Program-made: the position numbers and the translations under genes
The notes under the pieces: model-generated
What the model saw: only the letters and a program-made list of their open reading frames with translations
What the model was told of the DNA's origin: nothing
Database searches by the model: none
Assembly (NCBI GenBank): GCA_036510065.1
Contig: DATCEO010000099.1
Location: 1 to 64,000, forward strand
Direction of reading: 5' to 3'
From: DASUBV01 sp036510065
GTDB lineage: Bacteria > Actinomycetota > Actinomycetes > Streptosporangiales > Streptosporangiaceae
DNA: 64,000 nt
Part shown: one piece after another, positions 1 through 7,907 of the stretch
Layout of the letters: every line of letters begins with the position of its first letter
Numbering within the stretch: the first letter of the stretch is position 1

Positions 1-1526
1 TGCGTCGCCAGCCGGATCCGCTGCGCCTCCCCCCCCGCCAGCGTCGCCGACGCCCGGTCCAGCGACAGGTAATCCAGCCCCACATCCAGCAAGAACCCCA
101 GCCGCGCGTTGACCTCCTTGAGGATCCGGCCCGCGATCTGCTGATCCCGCTCCGAGAGCTGCAGGGCATCCAGCAGCCCGGTGAGCTCGCCGATCGGCAC
201 CCTGACAAAGTCCGTGATGGACCTGCCGGACACCGTGACCGCGCGTGCGAAGGGCCGGAGCCGGGTTCCCTGGCAGGCCGGGCACGGCACCTCCCGCATG
301 TACCCGGCGAACTGGCCGGCTGGGTCGCTCTCGGCTTCGGCATGCCTGCGCTCGATGTAGGGGATGGCGCCCTCGAACTGGGCGTCGTAGGACCGCTGCC
401 TGCCGTTCCGGGTCGTGTACTGGACGTGGACCGGCTGGTCGTACCCGTACAGCAGCGCGTGCTGCGCGGCAGCCGGCAGCTGCGACCAAGGAGTGTCCGC
501 GCTGAACCCCAGCGCGGCCCCCAGTGCCTCGATCAGCCGCAGGAAGTAATCACTGACATGCCCGCCGCTCCACACCGCGATCGCGCCCTGGGCCGGGCTC
601 AGCGCCGGGTCGGCCACCACCAGGTCCGGATCCACCTCCATCCGCGTCCCCAGCCCGGTGCACACCGGGCACGCCCCCCACGGCGAGTTGAACGAGAACG
701 ACCGCGGCTCCAGCTCGTCGAACGACAGCCCGTCATGCAGGCAGGCCAGGTGCTCGGAGAACATCCGCTCCCGGTGCGGGTCACCCTCGGCCAGATCCAC
801 GAAGTCCAGGATGACCACCCCGCCCGCCAGGGCCAGCGCAGTCTCGACCGAGTCGGTCAGCCGGCGCCGCGCCGACTCTCGCACCTGCAGCCGGTCGACG
901 ACCACCTCGATGTCGTGCTGGTCGGACCGGCGCAGCGCGGGCAGGTCGCCGGACACCGCGGTCTCCAGGCGGACCACCGTGCCGTCCACCCGGGCCCGCG
1001 AGTAGCCCTTGGACTGCAGCTCGGCCAGCAGCTCGCCGTACTCGCCCTTATGGCCGCGCACCACCGGCGCCAGCACCTGGAACCGGGTCCCCTCCTCCAG
1101 CTCCAGCACCCGGTCCACGATCTGCTGCGGCGACTGCCGCGCGATCGGCCGGCCGCACTCCGGGCAGTGCGGCTTGCCCACCCGGGCGAATAGCAGCCGC
1201 AGGTAGTCATACACCTCGGTAATGGTCCCCACCGTGGACCGCGGATTGCGCGTCGCCGTCTTCTGGTCAACCGAGACTGCCGGGGAAAGGCCGTCGATGA
1301 AATCGACGTCCGGCTTGTCCATCTGGCCCAGGAACTGCCGCGCATACGCCGACAGCGACTCCACGTACCGCCGCTGGCCCTCGGCGAAGATCGTGTCGAA
1401 CGCCAGGCTCGACTTCCCCGACCCCGACAGCCCGGTAAACACGATCATCGCGTCCCGGGGCAGGTCGAGCGAGACATCCTTGAGGTTGTGCTCGCGCGCA
1501 CCGCGGATAATAAGACGGTCAGCCAA
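1..1526 (-). CDS. uvrA: UvrA excinuclease ABC subunit A (partial, 3' end beyond window)
   Basis: ATPase and damage-recognition subunit of the UvrABC nucleotide-excision repair complex. About 508 residues are present; the rest lies before position 1. The reading opens with ADRLIIRGAREHNLKDVSLD, then Walker A GLSGSGKSS, the DKPDVDFIDGLSPAVSVDQ segment, a zinc-binding CPECGRP element, and ends with the ABC signature LAGGEAQRIRLAT. I place the start at a TTG at 1524-1526 because homology begins at the next codon and I see no ATG/GTG in register. The adjoining downstream genes are unrelated, so this is a chromosomal housekeeping border. No SOS-box-like palindrome is obvious upstream. Confidence 0.95.
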   Translation of the reverse strand, partial: MADRLIIRGAREHNLKDVSLDLPRDAMIVFTGLSGSGKSSLAFDTIFAEGQRRYVESLSAYARQFLGQMDKPDVDFIDGLSPAVSVDQKTATRNPRSTVGTITEVYDYLRLLFARVGKPHCPECGRPIARQSPQQIVDRVLELEEGTRFQVLAPVVRGHKGEYGELLAELQSKGYSRARVDGTVVRLETAVSGDLPALRRSDQHDIEVVVDRLQVRESARRRLTDSVETALALAGGVVILDFVDLAEGDPHRERMFSEHLACLHDGLSFDELEPRSFSFNSPWGACPVCTGLGTRMEVDPDLVVADPALSPAQGAIAVWSGGHVSDYFLRLIEALGAALGFSADTPWSQLPAAAQHALLYGYDQPVHVQYTTRNGRQRSYDAQFEGAIPYIERRHAEAESDPAGQFAGYMREVPCPACQGTRLRPFARAVTVSGRSITDFVRVPIGELTGLLDALQLSERDQQIAGRILKEVNARLGFLLDVGLDYLSLDRASATLAGGEAQRIRLAT

Positions 1527-1751
1527 TAGTGTTCAGCACTCCCCTGGGACATTGCCACGACCGCCCGGCCTCATGCCGGCTGTGATCGCGCCTGCCGGAT
1601 AACTCGGCGGCGGCTTGGTCTGCAGAATCGGGCCCAGCCACACAGGCGGGCCACACCAGCACATAACACAATCGTGCCTTCCCAGATTCCGCCTGCCACC
1701 CGCGCCCCCGGCCCGGACCCCAGCCGCCCGCCCGAGGTCATTCTCGTCAGC

Positions 1752-2045
1752 ATGCCGACACTGGCCGTCATTGGCGCGGGACCGAAGGGAATCGCCACCG
1801 CCGCCAAGGCGCGGGCCCTGGCGGCGGCCGGCCTGGCCGCACCGCGGGTGGTGCTCATCGACCGCGGTGCCGTGGCCGGGAACTGGACCGGCCGGCAGGG
1901 CTACGCCAGCGGCCTACTGCCCCTGGCCCGCAACTTCGTGTTCTTCCACCTGCCCTGGGAGGCGGCGGCGGTCCGCCTCTCCGTGCAGGACTTCACCGAG
2001 CTTGCTGATCGCGCGGCCTGGCCAGCCTGGTTCCTGGAGCCATGA
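1752..2045 (+). pseudogene. Truncated SidA/IucD-like flavin N-monooxygenase remnant
   Basis: A 97-residue reading opens with a clear FAD Rossmann motif (AVIGAGPKGIATAAKA) followed by VVLIDRGAVAGNWTGRQGY, which resembles the N-terminus of SidA/IucD/PvdA-type lysine or ornithine N-hydroxylases. Those proteins are about 400 or more residues; here similarity fades after roughly residue 60 and a stop follows at 97. I see no continuation in other frames before the next gene. I read it as a decayed fragment rather than a working enzyme. It has no obvious ribosome-binding site close to the ATG. Confidence 0.5.
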
Positions 2046-2218
2046 CCACTCACGGGTGGCTACGCGTCACGCCACGGACGGCCGGCGTCCGGAGCGGGCA
2101 CCGATACCGGTGTCAGCCTGCGGGCCCTGGTCTGGAGCCCGACGGGGGCGTGATTCTCCAGCTCCTTCACGAGTAACGCTCTCCCTAGGTCGTCAGCCTC
2201 CGGCACGGGAGGCAGCCG

Positions 2219-3715
2219 TCAGGTGGGCATCGCCACCTTGCCCGTCTTCTCGGTCTTGTCCCATTTCATCTCCGCGCCCCGCAGCTCCTTGACATAGGAG
2301 GCGAATGTGCAGGCACAGAGCAGCGGCCCGTAGCCCGCGATGTAGATGAACACCGGCGATAGCACCCGGCCGAACCGGCGCGGCTCGATCGCCTTGCCGA
2401 TGTAGGCCACCACCATCGACAGCGCCAGCCACGCGTAAGCGGCCAGGACCAGGCTGCTCCGCTCGGCATGCGTCAGCACCAGCCCCGCGCTGGGCAGCGC
2501 TTCGTGGAAGATGAGGCGCAGCAGCACCGGGAAGCAGGCCGCGATGATGATCGCCAGGTTGATGGCCCCGGGAAACAGGATGCCCTGCAACCAGGCGTGC
2601 CGGCCGGTCTGCCAGTCGATCATGAGGACGTAGGCGGTGATGAAGGCATAGGTCAGGGCGTTGATGATCCACAGCACGTGGAAGGTGACCCAGGCCATCG
2701 GGAAATCCGCGAAGTACAAGATGACCAGGGACGCGGACGCGGCGATCATCAACAGCGGCAGCAGGAACAGGCAGAACCAGAACACCGAGAAGCTGAGGCT
2801 GCCCAGGCGGTGGACGCGACTCGGGCGGCACCACACCCGCGCGAACTGCCTGGTGACCTGGACGTTACCGCGGGCCCAGCGCAGCCGCTGCTTCCACAGG
2901 CCGCCGATGTCGCCGGGCTCCTCGGCCCAGACCGTGGCGTGCGGCTCGAAGACCACCCGGTTCCCGGCCATCTGGGTCCGGAACGTCGTGAAGGTGTCCT
3001 CGGCCAGCGACGAGGTATCGATGCGGCCGCCGATGGCCTCGATGTTCGCCCGCGAGTGCAGTTGCGCTCCCCCGGCCAGGCACGCGACGGCGCCGAGCAC
3101 GTTCTGACAGCGGCGGGCGGCGGCCTGCGCGGTGATGTACTCGAAGCCGATGAAGCGCGTCAGGTAATTGCCGGGGCGGCTGCCCTCCTTGATATAGGCC
3201 GTGACCGCGCCGACGCGGGGGTCGGCGAGGTGGCGGGTCATCATGCGCAGCGAGTCCGGCTCGTAGATCACGTCGGCGTCCATGATCAGCAGCGCCTGCA
3301 TCCAATCGTCTCCGAGGATGATGCCCAGGCCGTGATTGAGCGTATGCGCCTTGCCCTCCCCGCCCTTCTGCCGGCGCAGGTGGAACACCTGCCCCGGATA
3401 CTGGGCGGCCTTGGCCTGGATCACCTCAGGCGTGTCGTCGGTGCTCGCGTCGTCGACGACGTAGACCCGCAGCGCTTCCGGCGGATAGTCCAGCCCCATG
3501 AGGCGGTCGATCGATGCTCCGATGACCAGGGCCTCGTTCCAGGCCGGTACCAGGATGGCCGTGCGCGGGAAATACGGCGCGCAGCTCCCGTAGTGATTGC
3601 GCCGGAAATGAAAGGCGACCAGCAGGAACTGGTAGGCGGCTGCCACCAGCGGGACGGCCCCGGCCATGACAACGACCACGAGCACCCACTTGAGGCCCAG
3701 CAGCACCTGGTGCAC
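2219..3715 (-). CDS. Membrane GT2 processive glycosyltransferase (polysaccharide synthase)
   Basis: Family-2 inverting glycosyltransferase of the PgaC/HasA/BcsA type, expected to polymerise a UDP-sugar on the inner face of the membrane and extrude the chain. The 498-residue protein has an N-terminal TM helix (residues about 8-30), then the GT-A core with VVDDASTDDT, the DAD motif (LIMDADVIYEPD), the acceptor-site ED (SLAEDTFTTF) and the processive QRLRW motif, then about five C-terminal TM helices. The GTG at 3713-3715 shares a base with the TAG stop of the PHP gene, which argues for translational coupling; a longer open frame to 4045 lies over the PHP gene and is rejected. It is last in the chemosensory operon. 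The sugar made cannot be told from sequence; the PIG-L deacetylase upstream hints at an N-acetylated hexosamine. Confidence 0.85.
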   Translation of the reverse strand: MHQVLLGLKWVLVVVVMAGAVPLVAAAYQFLLVAFHFRRNHYGSCAPYFPRTAILVPAWNEALVIGASIDRLMGLDYPPEALRVYVVDDASTDDTPEVIQAKAAQYPGQVFHLRRQKGGEGKAHTLNHGLGIILGDDWMQALLIMDADVIYEPDSLRMMTRHLADPRVGAVTAYIKEGSRPGNYLTRFIGFEYITAQAAARRCQNVLGAVACLAGGAQLHSRANIEAIGGRIDTSSLAEDTFTTFRTQMAGNRVVFEPHATVWAEEPGDIGGLWKQRLRWARGNVQVTRQFARVWCRPSRVHRLGSLSFSVFWFCLFLLPLLMIAASASLVILYFADFPMAWVTFHVLWIINALTYAFITAYVLMIDWQTGRHAWLQGILFPGAINLAIIIAACFPVLLRLIFHEALPSAGLVLTHAERSSLVLAAYAWLALSMVVAYIGKAIEPRRFGRVLSPVFIYIAGYGPLLCACTFASYVKELRGAEMKWDKTEKTGKVAMPT

Positions 3716-4443
3716 TACGGCACGAGCTCGGGAGACGCGTCGTCGATGATCTGCCGGGCTACCACGTAGCCGCCGATGTCCCGGCAGTAGTGGCTGTCCG
3801 TGCTCGCCACCACCGGCACCCCGGCGGCGGCGAACGCCCGGAGCGTCCGGGCCGACGGGCAGGCCCATTTTTCGTTGACCTCCACCACCGCCCCGGCCTC
3901 GCGCGCCTGCTGGGCCAGGTAGCCGACCGCCTCGTCCGGGACGGCGGACTCGTCCAGGCCCATCTTGGGCAGGATGCTGAACAGGTGCGCGAGCTGGGGC
4001 CGGGCGGCGGCCTGCAGCGCGGCGGCTGTCGCGTCGACCAGGCAACTGACCACCTCCGGCGCGGTGATCTGCCCGGCGGCGATCGCCTCGCGCATCCGGC
4101 TGGGATCGACGGGCCCGTGGTCGCCGGGAAACTGATGGTCAGCGATCAGGACGCGATCGGCTCCCGCCGCCCCCTCCGGCAGGTCCAGGTGCCCGGCCCG
4201 GTCGAGGATCTTGGCTTCCACCCCGGCCAGCACTTCCAGGCCGGGCACGGGACGGAGCGCGGCCACCGCGGACAGGAAACCCGGCACCCAGTCCGAATCG
4301 CGGCGGACATGGTCGGACAGGCACATGACCCGCAGTCCGCGCTCCCGGGCCAGGGCCACGTTCTCGGCCAGGGTGCTCACCGCGTCGTCGGAGAAGGTGG
4401 AGTGGACGTGGTGATCCTCGTCGAACCGCAGCCGGGTGCTCAC
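3715..4443 (-). CDS. PHP-domain metal-dependent phosphoesterase
   Basis: A 242-residue single-domain PHP protein, a TIM-barrel metallohydrolase class that includes histidinol phosphatase and nucleotide phosphoesterases. Visible metal ligands are HHVHSTFSDD near residue 11, SDH near 43, GVEAKI near 74, AHLF near 152, and a final STDSH near 213. The GTG start overlaps the TGA of the upstream receiver/PIG-L gene (GTGA), so the two are coupled. It sits between the deacetylase and the GT2 synthase, so its phosphate substrate is probably connected with the same glycan or signalling pathway; that is inference. It lacks the length and polymerase domains of DnaE/PolX. Confidence 0.8.
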   Translation of the reverse strand: MSTRLRFDEDHHVHSTFSDDAVSTLAENVALARERGLRVMCLSDHVRRDSDWVPGFLSAVAALRPVPGLEVLAGVEAKILDRAGHLDLPEGAAGADRVLIADHQFPGDHGPVDPSRMREAIAAGQITAPEVVSCLVDATAAALQAAARPQLAHLFSILPKMGLDESAVPDEAVGYLAQQAREAGAVVEVNEKWACPSARTLRAFAAAGVPVVASTDSHYCRDIGGYVVARQIIDDASPELVP

Positions 4444-5501
4444 GCCGCTCCCTCCCGGACCTCGCCGCGGACTCCGGCCTGGCCGATGGTGGGGTTATCG
4501 CGCACCACCTCGAACGGCTCGGCATAGCGCCCGCTGGCATAGCGCGACCAGTAGCGGGCGTTCGACGTGATCAGGTCCTGCTCCAGGTACGTCCGCACCT
4601 CCACCTGAGACCCGAAGGCCTGGATGGCCAGCAGCTTGCGCTCGAGGTGATCATCGATGCTGACGAACCGGCTGGGCCGGAAGTCGACGGTGGCCGACGG
4701 CGACTGGAAGCAGTAGACGCGGCCGACTTCCCTGATGGCCACCATGGCCGCCTGATGAACGTTGCGATGGTCCTGGTGAACGTCGTGCAGCGAGTGGGTG
4801 TAGATGACGGTCGGCCGCACGGTCTCGACGACGGCGCTGATAGCCCCGATCGTCGGGTCACCTTCGCTGATCCGGGTGTCCTGAAGATCTTCCAGGTACA
4901 GCGTCGCGCCCAGGGCCAGCGCCGCCATCTCGGATTCGCCCGCCCTGGTGTCCTCGGCGCCGCCGCGGGCCCCGAGGCTGAGGGTCAGGATCGAGATCTC
5001 GTGCCCGAGACCCCGGTGGACCGCCAGGGCGCCGGCCGCGCCGATCTCGACATCGTCGGGGTGCGCGCCGATCGCGAGCACGGACTGCCGCGCGGCCAGC
5101 CGGGCCGCGCGGCCCTTGGTCACCAGCCCGCTGACGGTGGCCAGGAGCTGGTCCGGCGGCACCGACTTCTCCAGGAACTCATCGGCATGGTCGCGCAGGG
5201 CGCCGAGAGCGTTGTCGATCGTGGCGTGCGCGGTGAGCACCGCGACGGGGAGGCCGGGAGCGGCCTTCCGCAGCGCCTCGAGGAGCTCGATGCCGCTCAT
5301 CCCCGGCATCTCCACGTCTGTCAGCACCAGGTCCCAGGTCTCGGCGCTGGCGCGCTTCAGCGCGGCCGCGGCATCGAGGACGTGCGTCACCTCGAACCCG
5401 CCCTGCCCGCCGAGCAGATTGGCCAGGATATGGCCGGTGACCAGGTCGTCCTCGACCACCAGGATCCGGCCGGGACTCGTGCCTTGATTCCCGCTCGTCA
5501 T
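4440..5501 (-). CDS. Response regulator receiver fused to PIG-L (LmbE) deacetylase
   Basis: A 353-residue two-domain protein. Residues about 11-125 form a CheY-like receiver with acidic pair D18/D19, phospho-acceptor D62 in TDVEMPGMSG, T90 and K112. Residues about 139-330 are a PIG-L/LmbE zinc deacetylase with the AHPDD motif at 146-150 and the H-x2-H-x3-H cluster in HQDHRNVH near 242-249. PIG-L enzymes remove acetyl groups from N-acetylglucosaminyl substrates. The fusion suggests phosphorylation gating a deacetylase, plausibly by the CheA encoded upstream. It is 117 nt downstream of cheR and overlaps the PHP gene by GTGA. The architecture is unusual; each domain call is strong on its own. 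Confidence 0.9.
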   Translation of the reverse strand: MTSGNQGTSPGRILVVEDDLVTGHILANLLGGQGGFEVTHVLDAAAALKRASAETWDLVLTDVEMPGMSGIELLEALRKAAPGLPVAVLTAHATIDNALGALRDHADEFLEKSVPPDQLLATVSGLVTKGRAARLAARQSVLAIGAHPDDVEIGAAGALAVHRGLGHEISILTLSLGARGGAEDTRAGESEMAALALGATLYLEDLQDTRISEGDPTIGAISAVVETVRPTVIYTHSLHDVHQDHRNVHQAAMVAIREVGRVYCFQSPSATVDFRPSRFVSIDDHLERKLLAIQAFGSQVEVRTYLEQDLITSNARYWSRYASGRYAEPFEVVRDNPTIGQAGVRGEVREGAA

Positions 5502-5548
5502 GCGCCCATCCCCGATGCCCCCGAACCCGGGCGTAGCCCGTCAGCGGT

Positions 5549-5565
5549 GGTAGCAGTAAGCTACC
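5549..5565. promoter_or_regulatory. Inverted repeat upstream of the receiver/PIG-L gene
   Basis: Perfect 6-bp arms GGTAGC and GCTACC around AGTAA lie in the 117-nt gap between cheR and the receiver/PIG-L gene, beside an A/T-rich stretch (5565-5580). It could be an operator or the basis of an internal promoter. No functional support beyond position. Confidence 0.35.
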
Positions 5566-5618
5566 GTTATATTACTTTAGGTGATGCTTTCTGGCTGCGC
5601 TACCCGACCGGCGCCGCA

Positions 5619-6848
5619 TTACGGGTCGCCCGGGCGGCCGCGCAGGCGCGCGCTGCACGCGGCCGCGATATCCCCGATATCGACCTGCTGCAGCAGCCGG
5701 TCGTGCCGGCCGTCCGCGGGGTCGAGGGTGCGGAGCGCCTGCTCATAGGCGCGCCGCGCGGCCGCGGTATCGCCCAGCGAGTCGTAGGCACGGCCGAGGG
5801 TGAACGCCGCCAGCGCGAATGCCTGGTCGGAAAACAGCGCCCGGCGCAGTGCCATCGCAGCTCGCGCCGCGTCCCCCGCCTCCAGCCTGATCAGCCCGTC
5901 GATGAAGTGCGCGTCGGCATCGAGCGGATCATCGGCCAGCGCCGCGGCGACGTGGGCCAGGGCACCGCTGCGGTCTCCGTGGCCCGCGGCGTCCAGCGCG
6001 GCCGCCAGCACCTGCTGACGCGATGCTGCTCCCTCGCGCCCGAGCGGGCGGCGCGGGCTCCTGGCCGCCGCCCGTACCGGGACCGGGGGCCGGGCGGCCG
6101 GCCGCTGCAGGGCATCGGCGGCCCCGAGCAGGGCCACGCCGCCGGGCCGCAGCGCCCCCTCCAGCGACTCGATCACCTGCCCGGCCAGCGGGACCCCGAA
6201 GTAGATGAGCACGTTCCTGCACGTGATCAGGTCAAAGCCGGTCTCGCCCGGCGGCGGGACGCGGTCGCGGACCAGGTTGTGCCGGTCGAAGCGGACCAGG
6301 CTGCGCAGGCCGGCGCCGACGAGGTAGCCGTCATCGGCCTGCCGGTCGAGGTAGCGGGAGCGCAGCCGCGCCGTCAGCCCCCGCACCGCCCGCTCGCGAT
6401 AGTGCCCGGCTCGGGCCGCGGCCAGCGCGGCCCCGGAGATATCCGTGCCCAGCACGTCGACGGGGGCCGGCTCCGGGGCGAACGCCTCGGAGGCCAGCAG
6501 GGCCAGCGTGTAGGCCTCTTCCCCGCTCGCGCAGCCCGCGCTCCAGACCCGGATGGTGTCCGACCCGGCTGCGCGCGCCGCCTCCAGCAGGCCGTGCCAG
6601 CCGATCGCGTCCAGCTGGGCCCGGTCCCGGACGAAGGTCGTCTCCCGGACGGTCACCTGGTCGATCAGCTGGTCCACGAGACCGCGGCCACCTACCGGGT
6701 CCGAGGCCGCGCGCACGAATCCACTCAGGCCCAGTCCCGGCGCGGCGCGGTCGACGGCGGCGAGGATGGCCTTCTCCCGCGTCGCCGAGAGCACGATGCC
6801 CGTCTCCTGGCGGACGAGCTCCGCGAGGCTGGCGAAGGCGCCGGTCAT
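5619..6848 (-). CDS. cheR: CheR-type MCP methyltransferase with C-terminal TPR-like region
   Basis: S-adenosylmethionine-dependent methyltransferase that modifies glutamates on the chemoreceptor signalling domain. The 409-residue protein shows the CheR N-terminal helical domain, the RETTFVRD segment, the SAM-binding loop WSAGCASGEEAYT and the ITCRNVLIYF motif. After about residue 270 a basic, low-complexity linker leads into TPR-like helices (HFIDGLIRLEAGDAARAAMALRRA onward). TPR-tailed CheR proteins are known in alternative chemosensory systems such as Myxococcus FrzF. The start ATG overlaps the cheB stop by ATGA. Confidence 0.9.
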   Translation of the reverse strand: MTGAFASLAELVRQETGIVLSATREKAILAAVDRAAPGLGLSGFVRAASDPVGGRGLVDQLIDQVTVRETTFVRDRAQLDAIGWHGLLEAARAAGSDTIRVWSAGCASGEEAYTLALLASEAFAPEPAPVDVLGTDISGAALAAARAGHYRERAVRGLTARLRSRYLDRQADDGYLVGAGLRSLVRFDRHNLVRDRVPPPGETGFDLITCRNVLIYFGVPLAGQVIESLEGALRPGGVALLGAADALQRPAARPPVPVRAAARSPRRPLGREGAASRQQVLAAALDAAGHGDRSGALAHVAAALADDPLDADAHFIDGLIRLEAGDAARAAMALRRALFSDQAFALAAFTLGRAYDSLGDTAAARRAYEQALRTLDPADGRHDRLLQQVDIGDIAAACSARLRGRPGDP

Positions 6849-7903
6849 CGCGCCCCCGGCAGCGGCTCGCAGTCCAGGCCCAGCAGGAAGGCGGCAATGT
6901 CCGCCGGGGGCAGCACGATCTCGGCCCCGAGGTCGATGGCGGCCTTCGGCATGCCGAATACCGCCGATGACTGCTCATCCTGGGCGATCGCGAGGCCGCC
7001 GCGGTCGCGCACCGCCGCCGCGCCGGCGGCCCCGTCGCCGCCCATCCCGCTGAGCACGATGGCCACGCCCGCCCGCCCCGCGATGGCGGCAATGCTGCTC
7101 AGCAGGACGTCCCCGGACGGGCGGTGCGGCCCGGCCTCGGTATGCCGGTCCAGGACCAGCCGCCCGGTGGCCGCCAGCGTGAGGTGGGCCCCTTCCGGTG
7201 CCACCCAGGCCCCCGGATCTGCCCGTGCTCCGGCGACCGCCAGGCCTATCGGCAGCCGCGCGGTCTGGTCCAGCCAGCGGACCAGCCCGTCGGTGAATCC
7301 GGTGGCCATATGCTGCACGACCAGCAGCGGGACCGGGTAGTCGGCCGGCAGCGCCCCGAGCAGCCGGGCCAGGATGTGCGGACCGCCGGTCGACGCGCAC
7401 ACGCCGATCACCGACGCGCGCCGCGCCGTCCGCGGCCTGGCCGACCGTCCGCTGAGCCGGGCGGTCCGCCCGCTGAGCCGGGCGCGCGGATGACGGATCA
7501 CGTGGGCCCGCCCGAGGACCCTGACCCGCTGCCGGAAGGCGGCTCCGGCAGCGCTGGCCGGATCGCGCAGGTCCAGGTCATTCTTGGCCAGGGCCTCGAG
7601 CGCCCCGGCGGCGAGCGCGGCCGCGGCCCGGTCACTAGGGTAACCGAGCTCCCCCGACAGCACCAGGATCGGCAGCGGCCGGGCGCTCATGATGTCCTCG
7701 ACCGCCTTCAGCCCGTCCATCCCGGGCAGCTCGATGTCCATCGTCACCAGGCCTGGCTCGAGCCGGGACAGGGCCGGCAGCGCCTCCTCAGCGGAGCCGA
7801 ACGTCGCGCAGACCTCGATGTCCCCGTCGTGCTCGAGCATCTGCCGCAGCGCGGCCGCGTAGGCTGGCGAGTCGTCGCAGATCAGCACGCGGAGCGCGGT
7901 CAT
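6845..7903 (-). CDS. cheB: CheB protein-glutamate methylesterase
   Basis: Response-regulator methylesterase that opposes CheR on the receptor. Of 352 residues, 1-120 are a receiver with D10/D11 and phospho-acceptor D56 in VTMDIELPGMDG. A basic linker (about 138-162) contains two near-identical RLSGR/RSGR blocks. The catalytic domain from about 163 carries S170 in CASTGGP, H197 in VVQHM and D289 in GMGGDG, the CheB triad. The start lies 4 nt after the cheA stop. The domain order and length match the family. Confidence 0.93.
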   Translation of the reverse strand: MTALRVLICDDSPAYAAALRQMLEHDGDIEVCATFGSAEEALPALSRLEPGLVTMDIELPGMDGLKAVEDIMSARPLPILVLSGELGYPSDRAAAALAAGALEALAKNDLDLRDPASAAGAAFRQRVRVLGRAHVIRHPRARLSGRTARLSGRSARPRTARRASVIGVCASTGGPHILARLLGALPADYPVPLLVVQHMATGFTDGLVRWLDQTARLPIGLAVAGARADPGAWVAPEGAHLTLAATGRLVLDRHTEAGPHRPSGDVLLSSIAAIAGRAGVAIVLSGMGGDGAAGAAAVRDRGGLAIAQDEQSSAVFGMPKAAIDLGAEIVLPPADIAAFLLGLDCEPLPGAR

Positions 7904-7907
7904 CGGC

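Noticed and set aside
342..1193. Open frames opposite uvrA
   Set aside because: High-G+C shadow frames; UvrA motifs lie on the minus strand throughout.
2468..3769. 433-codon plus-strand frame over the GT2 gene
   Set aside because: Antisense shadow of the GT2 frame.
3715..4443. DNA polymerase PHP domain (DnaE/PolX)
   Set aside because: The product is a free 242-residue PHP protein with no polymerase part.
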